Assembly (NCBI GenBank): GCA_005884465.1
Contig: VAZH01000209.1
Location: 1-5,697, forward strand
Length of the DNA: 5,697 bases
Reading direction: 5' to 3'
DNA from: Alphaproteobacteria bacterium
Lineage (GTDB): Bacteria; Pseudomonadota; Alphaproteobacteria; Rhizobiales; Xanthobacteraceae
In this document: one piece after another, positions 1 to 5,346 of the stretch
How the letters are laid out: each line of letters opens with the position of its first letter
How positions within the stretch are numbered: position 1 is the stretch's first letter
Program-made: the position numbers and the translations under genes
The notes under the pieces: model-generated
What the model was told of the DNA's origin: nothing
Seen by the model: the letters and a program-made list of their open reading frames with translations, nothing else
The model's database searches: none

Positions 1-56
1 AGCCGAGTGATATTCATATAGCAATCCTCAGGGCTTCTCGCGCAGAAAAGGAAAAC

Positions 57-60
57 GGAG
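57..60 (+). promoter_or_regulatory. Ribosome binding site for the small exported protein
   Basis: GGAG lies 8 nt before the ATG at 69, within a purine-rich stretch. This good spacing supports the ATG at 69 as the start. No clear -35/-10 pair can be assigned in the 56 bases upstream, so the promoter may lie outside the window. Confidence 0.6.
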
Positions 61-68
61 AAATTACG

Positions 69-368
69 ATGACTGGACTCAAGACGCTCGTCGCGGCAGC
101 TTTGATCTCGACAATCTCGGCGACGTGCGCACTTGCGCAGGCCGCAATCTCAGAACCGGGAGCTTTTCAGGCACAGTTTCCAGATCGGGATGTGCTGAAT
201 GGAGGTGCGCTAACTCCCGCAGGCAGAATGGGCTTGGAGCTACCTGGCGGGGCTTCCACGGCAAACAATGCTTATGCGGCAATGGGCAGCGCTAGTCTCT
301 CGTTGGGGGCTCAGCGCTATCACTCCTACGATCCGGCGACAGGTCGTCGCCGCCATTCATCTCGCTGA
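69..368 (+). CDS. Small exported hypothetical protein (99 aa)
   Basis: This encodes a 99-residue protein of unknown function, probably periplasmic or secreted. What is seen: a short basic start (MTGLK), a hydrophobic Ala/Leu/Ile stretch at about residues 6-22, and an AxA-type cleavage site ending in ALAQA near residue 25, which together make a Sec signal peptide. The mature part is low in hydrophobic residues and has no cysteine. It carries DRDVLNGGALTPAGRMGLEL and ends in YDPATGRRRHSSR. From memory, small exported rhizobial proteins of unknown function often share the DVLNGG.LTPA motif and end in a YDPxxGTY...DG.RH-type tail. Here the residues between YDPATG and RRRH seem to be missing, so the C-terminus may be altered. 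A ribosome-binding site 8 nt upstream supports the start. The gene stands alone, converges on slt and has a strong terminator 140 bp past its stop. The call as a real gene is fairly firm; the function is unknown. Confidence 0.7.
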   Translation: MTGLKTLVAAALISTISATCALAQAAISEPGAFQAQFPDRDVLNGGALTPAGRMGLELPGGASTANNAYAAMGSASLSLGAQRYHSYDPATGRRRHSSR

Positions 369-508
369 ATGCGAGTTACAAGCCGAACCTGAACGAGAGG
401 CCGAGCGACTGCACCCCCCGCCGCTCCGGGTCATTGACACCCTGTCGCTCAACGTTCACGTTCAGCGCAACTTCTGATCCCGAGCGTCTGACAACCCTCC
501 AAGAGAAT
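369..508 (+). other. 140-bp stretch without an intact gene; possible 3' UTR or decayed gene end
   Basis: No complete gene is visible. Two overlapping reading frames keep G/C-rich third positions: one reads FISLNASYKPNLNERPSDCTP from 356, and another ends at the TGA at 475-477 with LSLNVHVQRNF. They meet around a run of six C at 413-418. The second ending resembles the C-terminal strand of an outer-membrane beta-barrel (alternating hydrophobic residues, terminal Phe). This may be a remnant of a gene end, or simply a 3' UTR between the small exported gene and the terminator. The identity is uncertain. Confidence 0.3.
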
Positions 509-546
509 CCCCGGCAGGAAACTGCCGGGGGTTTCTTTGTTTTGGG
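509..546 (+). terminator. Strong rho-independent terminator
   Basis: A perfect 9-bp GC-rich stem, CCCCGGCAG at 509-517 pairing with CTGCCGGGG at 522-530, closes a GAAA tetraloop (518-521). It is followed by a T-rich tract at 532-543 (TTT-C-TTT-G-TTTT). The orientation ends rightward transcription from the small exported gene or whatever was once at 369-477. On the minus strand the same hairpin lies 54 bp past the slt stop but is followed only by ATTCTCTT, so any use as a bidirectional terminator for slt would be weaker. Confidence 0.85.
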
Positions 547-583
547 TGTTGTTCGCGTGCGCAGGGACGACCGAACGCCCGAG

Positions 584-2941
584 TTATTCGACGCTGGCGC
601 CGCGGCGCAGGTCGGCCTCGATCTGCAGCCGCGTTCCGCCGCCGAATCGCGCGCGATAGACCTGCAAGTTCTCCATCACCCGCTGCACATAGTTGCGGGT
701 TTCGGAGAACGGGATCAGTTCGACCCAGTCGACGGCGTCGACCTTGGGATCGCGTGGATCGCCATAACGCTCGACCCATTTTTTGACGCTGCCGCGTCCG
801 GCGTTGTAGGCCGCAAATGTCATGATGTAGGAGCCGCGATAGTCCTCGATCAGCCCGCCGAGCTCTGCCGCGCCAAGCGCTGCGTTATAGACCGGATCGG
901 TCTTCATCCGGCCGAGATCAAAGCTGGCGCCGTATTTCTTGCAGACATAACGGCCGGCATCCGGCGTCACCTGCATCAGCCCGTAGGCTTGCGCCGGCGA
1001 AACCACGGACGGATTGAAGGCGCTTTCCTGCCGCGCGATGGCGAACATGATGCTCTGCTCGACTTCCGGCCCGATCGACTTGAATGCCGGGATGCCCGTC
1101 ACCGGATAGGCGTAGAAATCGAACGGCAGCCCGCGATTAAGCGCGGCCTTGCCCATCAGCAGCATGCTGCGCGCATCGGCATGGCGCGAGGCCAGTTCGC
1201 CGAGCCCAGCTAGTGCATCGGGATCGCCATTTTCGCCCATGTCGGCAAAAATCGGGATCGCGATTTCGGGTTCGTCCAGGCCGTAGAGCAGTTGAACCGC
1301 GCGGACGATTTCCAGCCTTTCGATTCCGCGCGACCGGCCGGCGGGAGCACCATTCAGTGCGATCTGGGGAAGGCCGAGTTTCGCGCGCGCCAACTGACCG
1401 TAATAGCTGGTCGATTGCGCCGCAGCCGCCGTGTAGGCGGCGCGGGCGTCCTGGGAGCGACCCGCAGCTTCGGCGGCACGGCCCTGCCAATAGCCGGCAC
1501 GCGCCAGCGTGGTGGGGTTGACGCTGCCGACGCCGATGCGCGCAAAGTGTCGTGCAGCCGTTGCCGGATCGTTCAGGAAGCGCAGCGCGATCCAGCCTGC
1601 GGTGAATTCTTGCTCGGTCTTGTAGATGTCGCGCGCGGGAAGCGCCGCGTCGCGCGCGATCAGATAAGCGGTGCGGTGCTCGCCGATGTCCAGCATCTTG
1701 CGCGACATCAGGCGCCGTTCGATCCACCACTCGTCGAGATTGTAGAGGTGGCCGGGATCCTTCGGTGCACTCATCATGAGTTGCGCAGCTTCGGCGAACT
1801 TCTCTTCGCGGCGCAGCAGCTGGATTTTGCTGAAGATATAGCCGGGATCGCCGTGCAGTTCGTGCGGAACCGCCTCTAGTAGCGCCCTGGTGTTGGGAGC
1901 CTTTTTATAGGCAGCAACGCGTGCTTTCGCCAACGCAAGCTGATTGGCGCCTAACCGCTTCGCGGCGCGCAGCGCGGCGTCATGCTCGCTGCCATAGAGC
2001 AATAGATCCATCCGCGCCTTGTGATCGCCCGGCGTCAGCAATGCGCCGAACAGGTCGAGCGCCGTGCTCTCGGTGTCCTCGGACATGGAATCGTTTCGCC
2101 AGGCGTCGCGCACCAGACGTTCCGCATTGGCCCGATCGCCGCGGGCGATCATCGCCCGCGCCAGCGAGAATTTGCCTTTGGCCGATAACGGCGATTCGTT
2201 TTCGAACCATGCCCACACAGTGGCGTCATCGCGATGATCGTCCCACAGTGCTGCTTCAATGCGCCGGCGCAGGAAGGTCTGCGAAGGCCAACTCGGATTG
2301 GCTGATATGAATGCTCGATAGCGCTCGATCAAGGCGCCATTGTCGTCGCTGCGCAAGATGATCCATTCCGCAAGTTTCCTGGCGACCGGATCCGATATCG
2401 CCGCCGCGGTCTGGGTCGCATCCGCCGGCTTATGCTTGCGTACCAGCTCGATGACGTTTTCCAGTGCATCGGTATCGGCCTGCGAGGTCGATGACGTCGC
2501 GGCCACCGCGGCTGGCGGCGGAGGCTTGCGCGCGGGCGCAGGCGGCAAAGCCGCATGCTGGCGGGTCGCCGGGGCCAAGGCGGGAGCAGGCGTCGCAGCG
2601 GGTGCGGCATTTTTGGGGGCAGCGTTCGCAGCGGGCGCCAGGGCCGGAGCAGGCGTTGCGGCGGATGCGATATTTTTGGCGACAACGTTCACGGCGGGCG
2701 CCAGGATGGGACCTGGAGTCGCGACGGGCGCGATGTTTTTGGCGGCAGCGTTCGTCGCGGGCGCTGTAATTTTGGTGGACGCATTGGGCACAACGTTACG
2801 CGCGATCGGCCGCGGCTTCGGCAGCGGAACTGTTGGCGTGGCCCAGGCATCCGCCGCCAATACCGACAATCCTACCGCCAGCGCCAGGCTTGTCGCCAAT
2901 GCCGTCGATCGCAATGCGGCTGCGCGGAATGATGGGGTCAC
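584..2941 (-). CDS. slt: Soluble lytic murein transglycosylase (Slt70 type)
   Basis: This is a periplasmic enzyme that cleaves the MurNAc-GlcNAc bond of peptidoglycan to give 1,6-anhydromuropeptides. Domains in order (785 aa from the GTG): signal peptide 1-34 (hydrophobic ALATSLALAVGLSVLA, cleavage after ADAWA); an Ala/Pro-rich linker at about 35-145 with three 21-residue repeats; a long alpha-helical, TPR-like region at about 155-520 ending in YYGQLARAKLGLP; and a C-terminal SLT domain at about 625-770. SLT motifs are visible: the presumed catalytic Glu639 in ARQESAF, GLMQVTP at 654, AAYNAG at 710 and ETRNYVQRV at 747. Start: no ATG fits. GTG at 2941 has AAGGA 5 nt upstream and gives a clean signal peptide. 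A TTG at 2968 (nine residues longer) is the alternative. All key motifs are intact. The gene is divergent from dapA and looks monocistronic. The family call is firm; the exact start and physiological role are less so. Confidence 0.93.
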   Translation of the reverse strand: MTPSFRAAALRSTALATSLALAVGLSVLAADAWATPTVPLPKPRPIARNVVPNASTKITAPATNAAAKNIAPVATPGPILAPAVNVVAKNIASAATPAPALAPAANAAPKNAAPAATPAPALAPATRQHAALPPAPARKPPPPAAVAATSSTSQADTDALENVIELVRKHKPADATQTAAAISDPVARKLAEWIILRSDDNGALIERYRAFISANPSWPSQTFLRRRIEAALWDDHRDDATVWAWFENESPLSAKGKFSLARAMIARGDRANAERLVRDAWRNDSMSEDTESTALDLFGALLTPGDHKARMDLLLYGSEHDAALRAAKRLGANQLALAKARVAAYKKAPNTRALLEAVPHELHGDPGYIFSKIQLLRREEKFAEAAQLMMSAPKDPGHLYNLDEWWIERRLMSRKMLDIGEHRTAYLIARDAALPARDIYKTEQEFTAGWIALRFLNDPATAARHFARIGVGSVNPTTLARAGYWQGRAAEAAGRSQDARAAYTAAAAQSTSYYGQLARAKLGLPQIALNGAPAGRSRGIERLEIVRAVQLLYGLDEPEIAIPIFADMGENGDPDALAGLGELASRHADARSMLLMGKAALNRGLPFDFYAYPVTGIPAFKSIGPEVEQSIMFAIARQESAFNPSVVSPAQAYGLMQVTPDAGRYVCKKYGASFDLGRMKTDPVYNAALGAAELGGLIEDYRGSYIMTFAAYNAGRGSVKKWVERYGDPRDPKVDAVDWVELIPFSETRNYVQRVMENLQVYRARFGGGTRLQIEADLRRGASVE
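2573..2761 (-). repeat. Three tandem 63-bp repeats inside slt (Ala/Pro linker)
   Basis: Three direct 63-bp units (2573-2635, 2636-2698, 2699-2761) encode three 21-residue blocks with the shared core KNxAxxATPxPxLA. They correspond to residues 61-123 counted from the GTG start. Neighbouring units are roughly 80% identical at the DNA level, so the expansion is not recent. They lie between the signal peptide and the helical domain and probably form a flexible, extended periplasmic linker whose length could vary between strains. Confidence 0.8.
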
Positions 2942-2945
2942 TGCG

Positions 2946-2950
2946 TTCCT
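2946..2950 (-). promoter_or_regulatory. Ribosome binding site deciding the slt start
   Basis: Read on the minus strand, AAGGA lies 5 nt before the GTG at 2941. This favours that codon over the upstream in-frame TTG at 2968, whose best match (AGGA) is 9 nt away. No in-frame ATG occurs before the upstream in-frame stop near 3016. Confidence 0.5.
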
Positions 2951-2968
2951 TCGCGGCGAATCACTCAA

Positions 2969-3157
2969 TCGCTCAAGTCCTGGGTGTATTTCATTGAATA
3001 TGTGGACAAAATACTAAAAACGCGGGAGCGGCGGATGTCTGCGCCATCACCACGGCAAAATCGGGGCTAGACTGGTTCAGGAACGGGCCTTTCGCATGAT
3101 CGTCAGACCCGATATGAATTGGCGGTTCACGGCAATGGCCCTAAACGGGGTGCGTTC
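2969..3157. promoter_or_regulatory. Divergent slt/dapA promoter region
   Basis: This gap separates two diverging genes and should hold promoters for both. The patch at 2988-3020 is clearly AT-richer than its surroundings. On the plus strand it holds a TTCATT at 2990-2995 and a TACTAA at 3012-3017 spaced by 16 bp, a weak possible -35/-10 pair for dapA that would leave a leader of about 150 nt. The assignment is tentative. No operator palindrome or riboswitch was recognised. Confidence 0.3.
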
Positions 3158-3164
3158 GGAGGAA
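3158..3164 (+). promoter_or_regulatory. Ribosome binding site for dapA
   Basis: GGAGGAA lies 4 nt before the ATG at 3169. This near-consensus Shine-Dalgarno sequence fixes the dapA start. Confidence 0.8.
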
Positions 3165-3168
3165 GTCC

Positions 3169-4059
3169 ATGGCAGCCAAGACAAATTTCCGGGGCTCATT
3201 TACCGCCTTGGTCACGCCATTCAAAAACGGCTCGCTGGATGAGGCGGCCTTCCGCTCCCTGGTGAACTGGCAAATCGCCGAGGGTACCCACGGCCTGGTG
3301 CCGGTCGGCACCACAGGCGAGAGCCCGACGGTAAGCCACGACGAGCACAAGCGCGTCGTCGAATGGTGCATCGACGAGGCCAGGGGCCGCGTACCCGTGA
3401 TCGCTGGCGCCGGCTCCAATTCGACCAAGGAAGCCATCGAACTCGCGCAGCATGCGGAAAAGGCGGGCGCCAGCGCGGTGCTGGTGGTGACGCCGTACTA
3501 CAACAAGCCGACCCAGGAAGGCATGTACCAGCACTTCAAGGCGATCAACGATGCGATCGGAATTCCGATCGTGATCTACAACATTCCGCCGCGGTCGGTG
3601 ATCGACATGAGCGTGGACACCATGGCGCGGCTGTTCGAATTAAAGAACATCGCCGGGGTCAAGGATGCGACCGCGAGCATGGTGCGCGTTTCGCAGCAAC
3701 GCGCAAGGCTTGGCGAGGATTTCAACCAGTTGTCGGGCGAGGATGCGACCGTGCTCGGTTATATGGCGCATGGCGGGCACGGCTGCATCTCGGTTACTGC
3801 CAACGTTGCGCCCCGGCTATGTTCTGAATTTCACGTGGCGTGGCAGAACGGCGATCTCAAAACCGCGCTCAAGTTGCACGACAAGCTGATGCCGTTGCAT
3901 ACCAATCTCTTCATCGAATCCAATCCGTCGCCGGTGAAATACGCGCTGTCGCTGCTCGGCAAGATGGAGGAGACGCTGCGTCTGCCGATGGTGCCGGTGT
4001 CGGAGCCCACGCGCGTGGCGGTGCGCAGCGCCATGGTGCATGCCGGCCTGATCAACTAG
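3169..4059 (+). CDS. dapA: 4-hydroxy-tetrahydrodipicolinate synthase
   Basis: This cytoplasmic enzyme condenses pyruvate with L-aspartate-4-semialdehyde to give 4-hydroxy-tetrahydrodipicolinate. It is the first committed step to meso-diaminopimelate (peptidoglycan) and lysine. The 296-residue protein is full length for the family and is a class I aldolase-type (beta/alpha)8 barrel. Active-site residues are visible at a constant offset of four from the E. coli enzyme: Thr48-Thr49 in GTTGES, Tyr111 in TPYYNKP, Tyr137 in IYNIPPR, Arg142, and the Schiff-base Lys165 in GVKDAT. A near-consensus ribosome-binding site supports the start. It begins the rightward dapA-mscL-smpB run and is divergent from slt. 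Nothing is missing or odd. Related DapA/NAL-family aldolases exist, but the complete residue set and length make DapA by far the best call. Confidence 0.97.
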   Translation: MAAKTNFRGSFTALVTPFKNGSLDEAAFRSLVNWQIAEGTHGLVPVGTTGESPTVSHDEHKRVVEWCIDEARGRVPVIAGAGSNSTKEAIELAQHAEKAGASAVLVVTPYYNKPTQEGMYQHFKAINDAIGIPIVIYNIPPRSVIDMSVDTMARLFELKNIAGVKDATASMVRVSQQRARLGEDFNQLSGEDATVLGYMAHGGHGCISVTANVAPRLCSEFHVAWQNGDLKTALKLHDKLMPLHTNLFIESNPSPVKYALSLLGKMEETLRLPMVPVSEPTRVAVRSAMVHAGLIN

Positions 4060-4107
4060 GCCCTTCGACGCTGCGGTGATGAATAGTCCGGCGAGCCAGG
4101 TGGAAGA

Positions 4108-4113
4108 GAAGGG
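4108..4113 (+). promoter_or_regulatory. Ribosome binding site deciding the mscL start
   Basis: GAAGGG lies 7 nt before the ATG at 4121. In-frame GTG (4076) and ATG (4079) codons upstream lack a comparable site and would add 14-15 residues not found in typical MscL, so the ATG at 4121 is preferred. Confidence 0.6.
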
Positions 4114-4120
4114 TTTGCGG

Positions 4121-4576
4121 ATGCTGAACGAATTCCGCGCATTCGCCATGAAAGGCAATGTGATCGACCTCGCGGTCGGCATCATCATCGGCGCAGCCTT
4201 CGGCGCGATCGTGAGCTCGCTGGTCGGCGACATCATCATGCCGATCATCGGGGCGATCACCGGCGGCCTCGACTTCTCCAATTACTTTACGCCGCTGTCG
4301 AAGTCGGTGACGGCCAACAATCTGGCGGACGCAAAAAAGCAGGGCGCGGTGCTGGCTTGGGGTAATTTCCTGACGTTGACGCTGAATTTCATCATCATCG
4401 CCTTTGTGATGTTCGGGGCTATTCGTTTCGTGAACAGGCTGAAGCGCAAGGATGAAGCCGCCCCACCGCCGAAGTTGACCCGTCAGGAAGAGCTGCTCAC
4501 CGAGATCCGCGACCTGCTCAAAAGCCTTGACGTGCGAGGGCTGAGGCCGAGTGATACCGCTGCTGGTCTGAAATAG
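4121..4576 (+). CDS. mscL: Large-conductance mechanosensitive channel MscL
   Basis: This is an inner-membrane homopentameric channel that opens under high membrane tension and releases solutes during hypo-osmotic shock. The 151-residue protein begins [13 protein letters not shown], the canonical amphipathic N-terminal helix. TM1 is at about 14-43 with the pore-lining glycines of [10 protein letters not shown] (Gly20, Gly24, Gly28), followed by [12 protein letters not shown]2 is at about 82-104 ([17 protein letters not shown]). The cytoplasmic helix carries [10 protein letters not shown] at 125-134, matching the E. coli C-terminal bundle. The remaining 17 residues (135-151) are a tail that E. 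coli mostly lacks. The gene sits 61 nt after dapA and 18 nt before smpB and is probably cotranscribed with them. A start at 4076 is possible, but the ribosome-binding site and the family's usual N-terminus argue for 4121. Confidence 0.95.
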   Translation: MLNEFRAFAMKGNVIDLAVGIIIGAAFGAIVSSLVGDIIMPIIGAITGGLDFSNYFTPLSKSVTANNLADAKKQGAVLAWGNFLTLTLNFIIIAFVMFGAIRFVNRLKRKDEAAPPPKLTRQEELLTEIRDLLKSLDVRGLRPSDTAAGLK

Positions 4577-4594
4577 TACTCAAGGCATTTTCAT

Positions 4595-5068
4595 ATGGCC
4601 GCGAAGAACGAGCGTGCGATCAAGGTGGTTGCCGAAAATCGCAAAGCACGGTTCAATTATGCGATCGAGGACACGGTGGAAGCGGGAATCGCGCTGACCG
4701 GCACCGAGGTCAAGTCAATCCGCAACGGCAAGACCACGATCGCGGAGTCCTATGCGGATTCCAAGGGCGGCGAGATCTGGCTTATCAACGCCAATATTCC
4801 GGAGTATCTGCAAGCCAACCGCTTCAACCACGAGCCGAAACGGCCGCGCAAGCTGCTATTGCACAAGAAGCAGATCAACAGGCTGATCGGGGCGGTCGAT
4901 CGCGAAGGCATGACGCTGATCCCGCTAAAGCTTTACTTCAACGAGCGCGGCCGCGCCAAGCTGTTGCTGGCGGTGGCAAAGGGCAAGAAGCTGCACGACA
5001 AGCGCGAGAGCGAGAAGAAGCGCGACTGGAGCAGGGAGAAGGGCCGCCTGCTGCGGGCGCGGGGGTAA
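4595..5068 (+). CDS. smpB: SsrA-binding protein SmpB
   Basis: SmpB binds tmRNA and delivers it to ribosomes stalled on messages lacking a stop codon (trans-translation). The 157-residue protein is of usual length. Family blocks are visible: ENRKARFNY near residue 14, [11 protein letters not shown] at 36-46, [10 protein letters not shown] at 81-90, and [20 protein letters not shown] at 113-132. The HDKR motif at 134-137 corresponds to the E. coli residues that act in the ribosomal decoding centre. The tail at 138-157 ([17 protein letters not shown]) keeps Trp145 and the Leu152-Leu153 pair, matching E. coli Trp147 and Ile154-Met155. AAGG at 4582-4585 lies 9 nt before the ATG. The last nine codons plus stop fall inside the 175-bp tandem duplication, but this first copy encodes a normal, intact tail. 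The ssrA partner is not in the window. Confidence 0.97.
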   Translation: MAAKNERAIKVVAENRKARFNYAIEDTVEAGIALTGTEVKSIRNGKTTIAESYADSKGGEIWLINANIPEYLQANRFNHEPKRPRKLLLHKKQINRLIGAVDREGMTLIPLKLYFNERGRAKLLLAVAKGKKLHDKRESEKKRDWSREKGRLLRARG

Positions 5069-5080
5069 TATCGAAACATT

Positions 5081-5154
5081 GCAGGATGGGTTGAACGCAG
5101 TGAAACCCATCACGAGAGCCAATGATGGGTATCGCTTCGATCCACCGATCCTAC
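5081..5154. repeat. Paired palindromic (BIME/REP-like) element, copy 1
   Basis: Two 32-base arms, 5081-5112 and 5123-5154, are imperfect reverse complements of each other (25 of 32 positions match) around a 10-base loop. The left arm also folds alone: GATGGGTT at 5085-5092 pairs perfectly with AACCCATC at 5104-5111. The sequence resembles a dispersed intergenic element with GATGGGT and ACCCATC ends that I recall from Bradyrhizobium and its relatives. There is no T-tract after it, so it is not a classical terminator, though it could protect the smpB 3' end from exonucleases. Confidence 0.7.
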
Positions 5155-5171
5155 AGGGGAATCAGGGTGCC

Positions 5172-5243
5172 ATGAATCAGAGAAACCTGCTCGAAGTCGA
5201 CTGGAGCAAGATTAAGGGCCGCCTGCTGCGGGCGCGGGGGTAA
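5172..5243 (+). other. Chimeric 23-codon ORF created by the duplication
   Basis: Copy 1 of the duplicated peroxiredoxin start (ATG at 5172, same upstream AGGGGAA as the real gene) runs in frame into copy 2 of the smpB tail and stops at the TAA at 5241-5243. The first 14 residues (MNQRNLLEVDWSKI) are peroxiredoxin N-terminus and the last 9 (KGRLLRARG) are SmpB C-terminus. It stays open because both parents read Asp-Trp-Ser in the same frame at the shared bases. It may be translated, since its start signals are identical to those of the intact gene, but it is most likely a by-product. No function is claimed. Confidence 0.5.
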
Positions 5244-5255
5244 TATCGAAACATT

Positions 5256-5329
5256 GCAGGATGGGTTGAACGCAGTGAAACCCATCACGAGAGCCAATGA
5301 TGGGTATCGCTTCGATCCACCGATCCTAC
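5256..5329. repeat. Paired palindromic (BIME/REP-like) element, copy 2
   Basis: This is the exact second copy of the element at 5081-5154, with arms 5256-5287 and 5298-5329. Its right arm ends immediately before the AGGGGAA ribosome-binding site of the peroxiredoxin, so folding of the transcript could affect ribosome access. That effect is an inference from position only. Confidence 0.7.
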
Positions 5330-5336
5330 AGGGGAA
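5330..5336 (+). promoter_or_regulatory. Ribosome binding site of the peroxiredoxin gene
   Basis: AGGGGAA lies 10 nt before the ATG at 5347, slightly long spacing. A second weak match, AGGG at 5339-5342, lies 4 nt away. The same signals occur 175 bp upstream in front of the chimeric ORF. Confidence 0.5.
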
Positions 5337-5346
5337 TCAGGGTGCC

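Noticed and set aside
434..1213. 259-codon plus-strand ORF opposite the slt C-terminus
   Set aside because: It is antisense to the well-supported SLT domain, has no family motifs and no ribosome-binding site. Long antisense frames are expected in GC-rich coding DNA.
1292..1879. 195-codon plus-strand ORF within slt
   Set aside because: It is antisense to the helical region of slt and has no recognisable domain.
2340..3017. 225-codon plus-strand ORF opposite the slt N-terminus, rich in Ala/Gly
   Set aside because: It mirrors the repeated Ala/Pro linker of slt. Its composition and repeats are explained by the opposite strand.
2990..3017. Firm promoter for dapA (TTCATT / TACTAA)
   Set aside because: The match to consensus is weak and it lies 150 nt from the start; kept only as a tentative note in the divergent promoter region.
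3817..4281. 154-codon minus-strand ORF across the dapA end and mscL start
   Set aside because: It lies opposite two confidently identified genes and has no motif of its own.
5085..5111. Rho-independent terminator after smpB
   Set aside because: The hairpin is perfect over 8 bp but is not followed by a T-rich tract; it is better described as part of the palindromic element.
5081..5329. CRISPR array
   Set aside because: There are only two copies, they are part of a longer perfect duplication, and there are no regular unique spacers.
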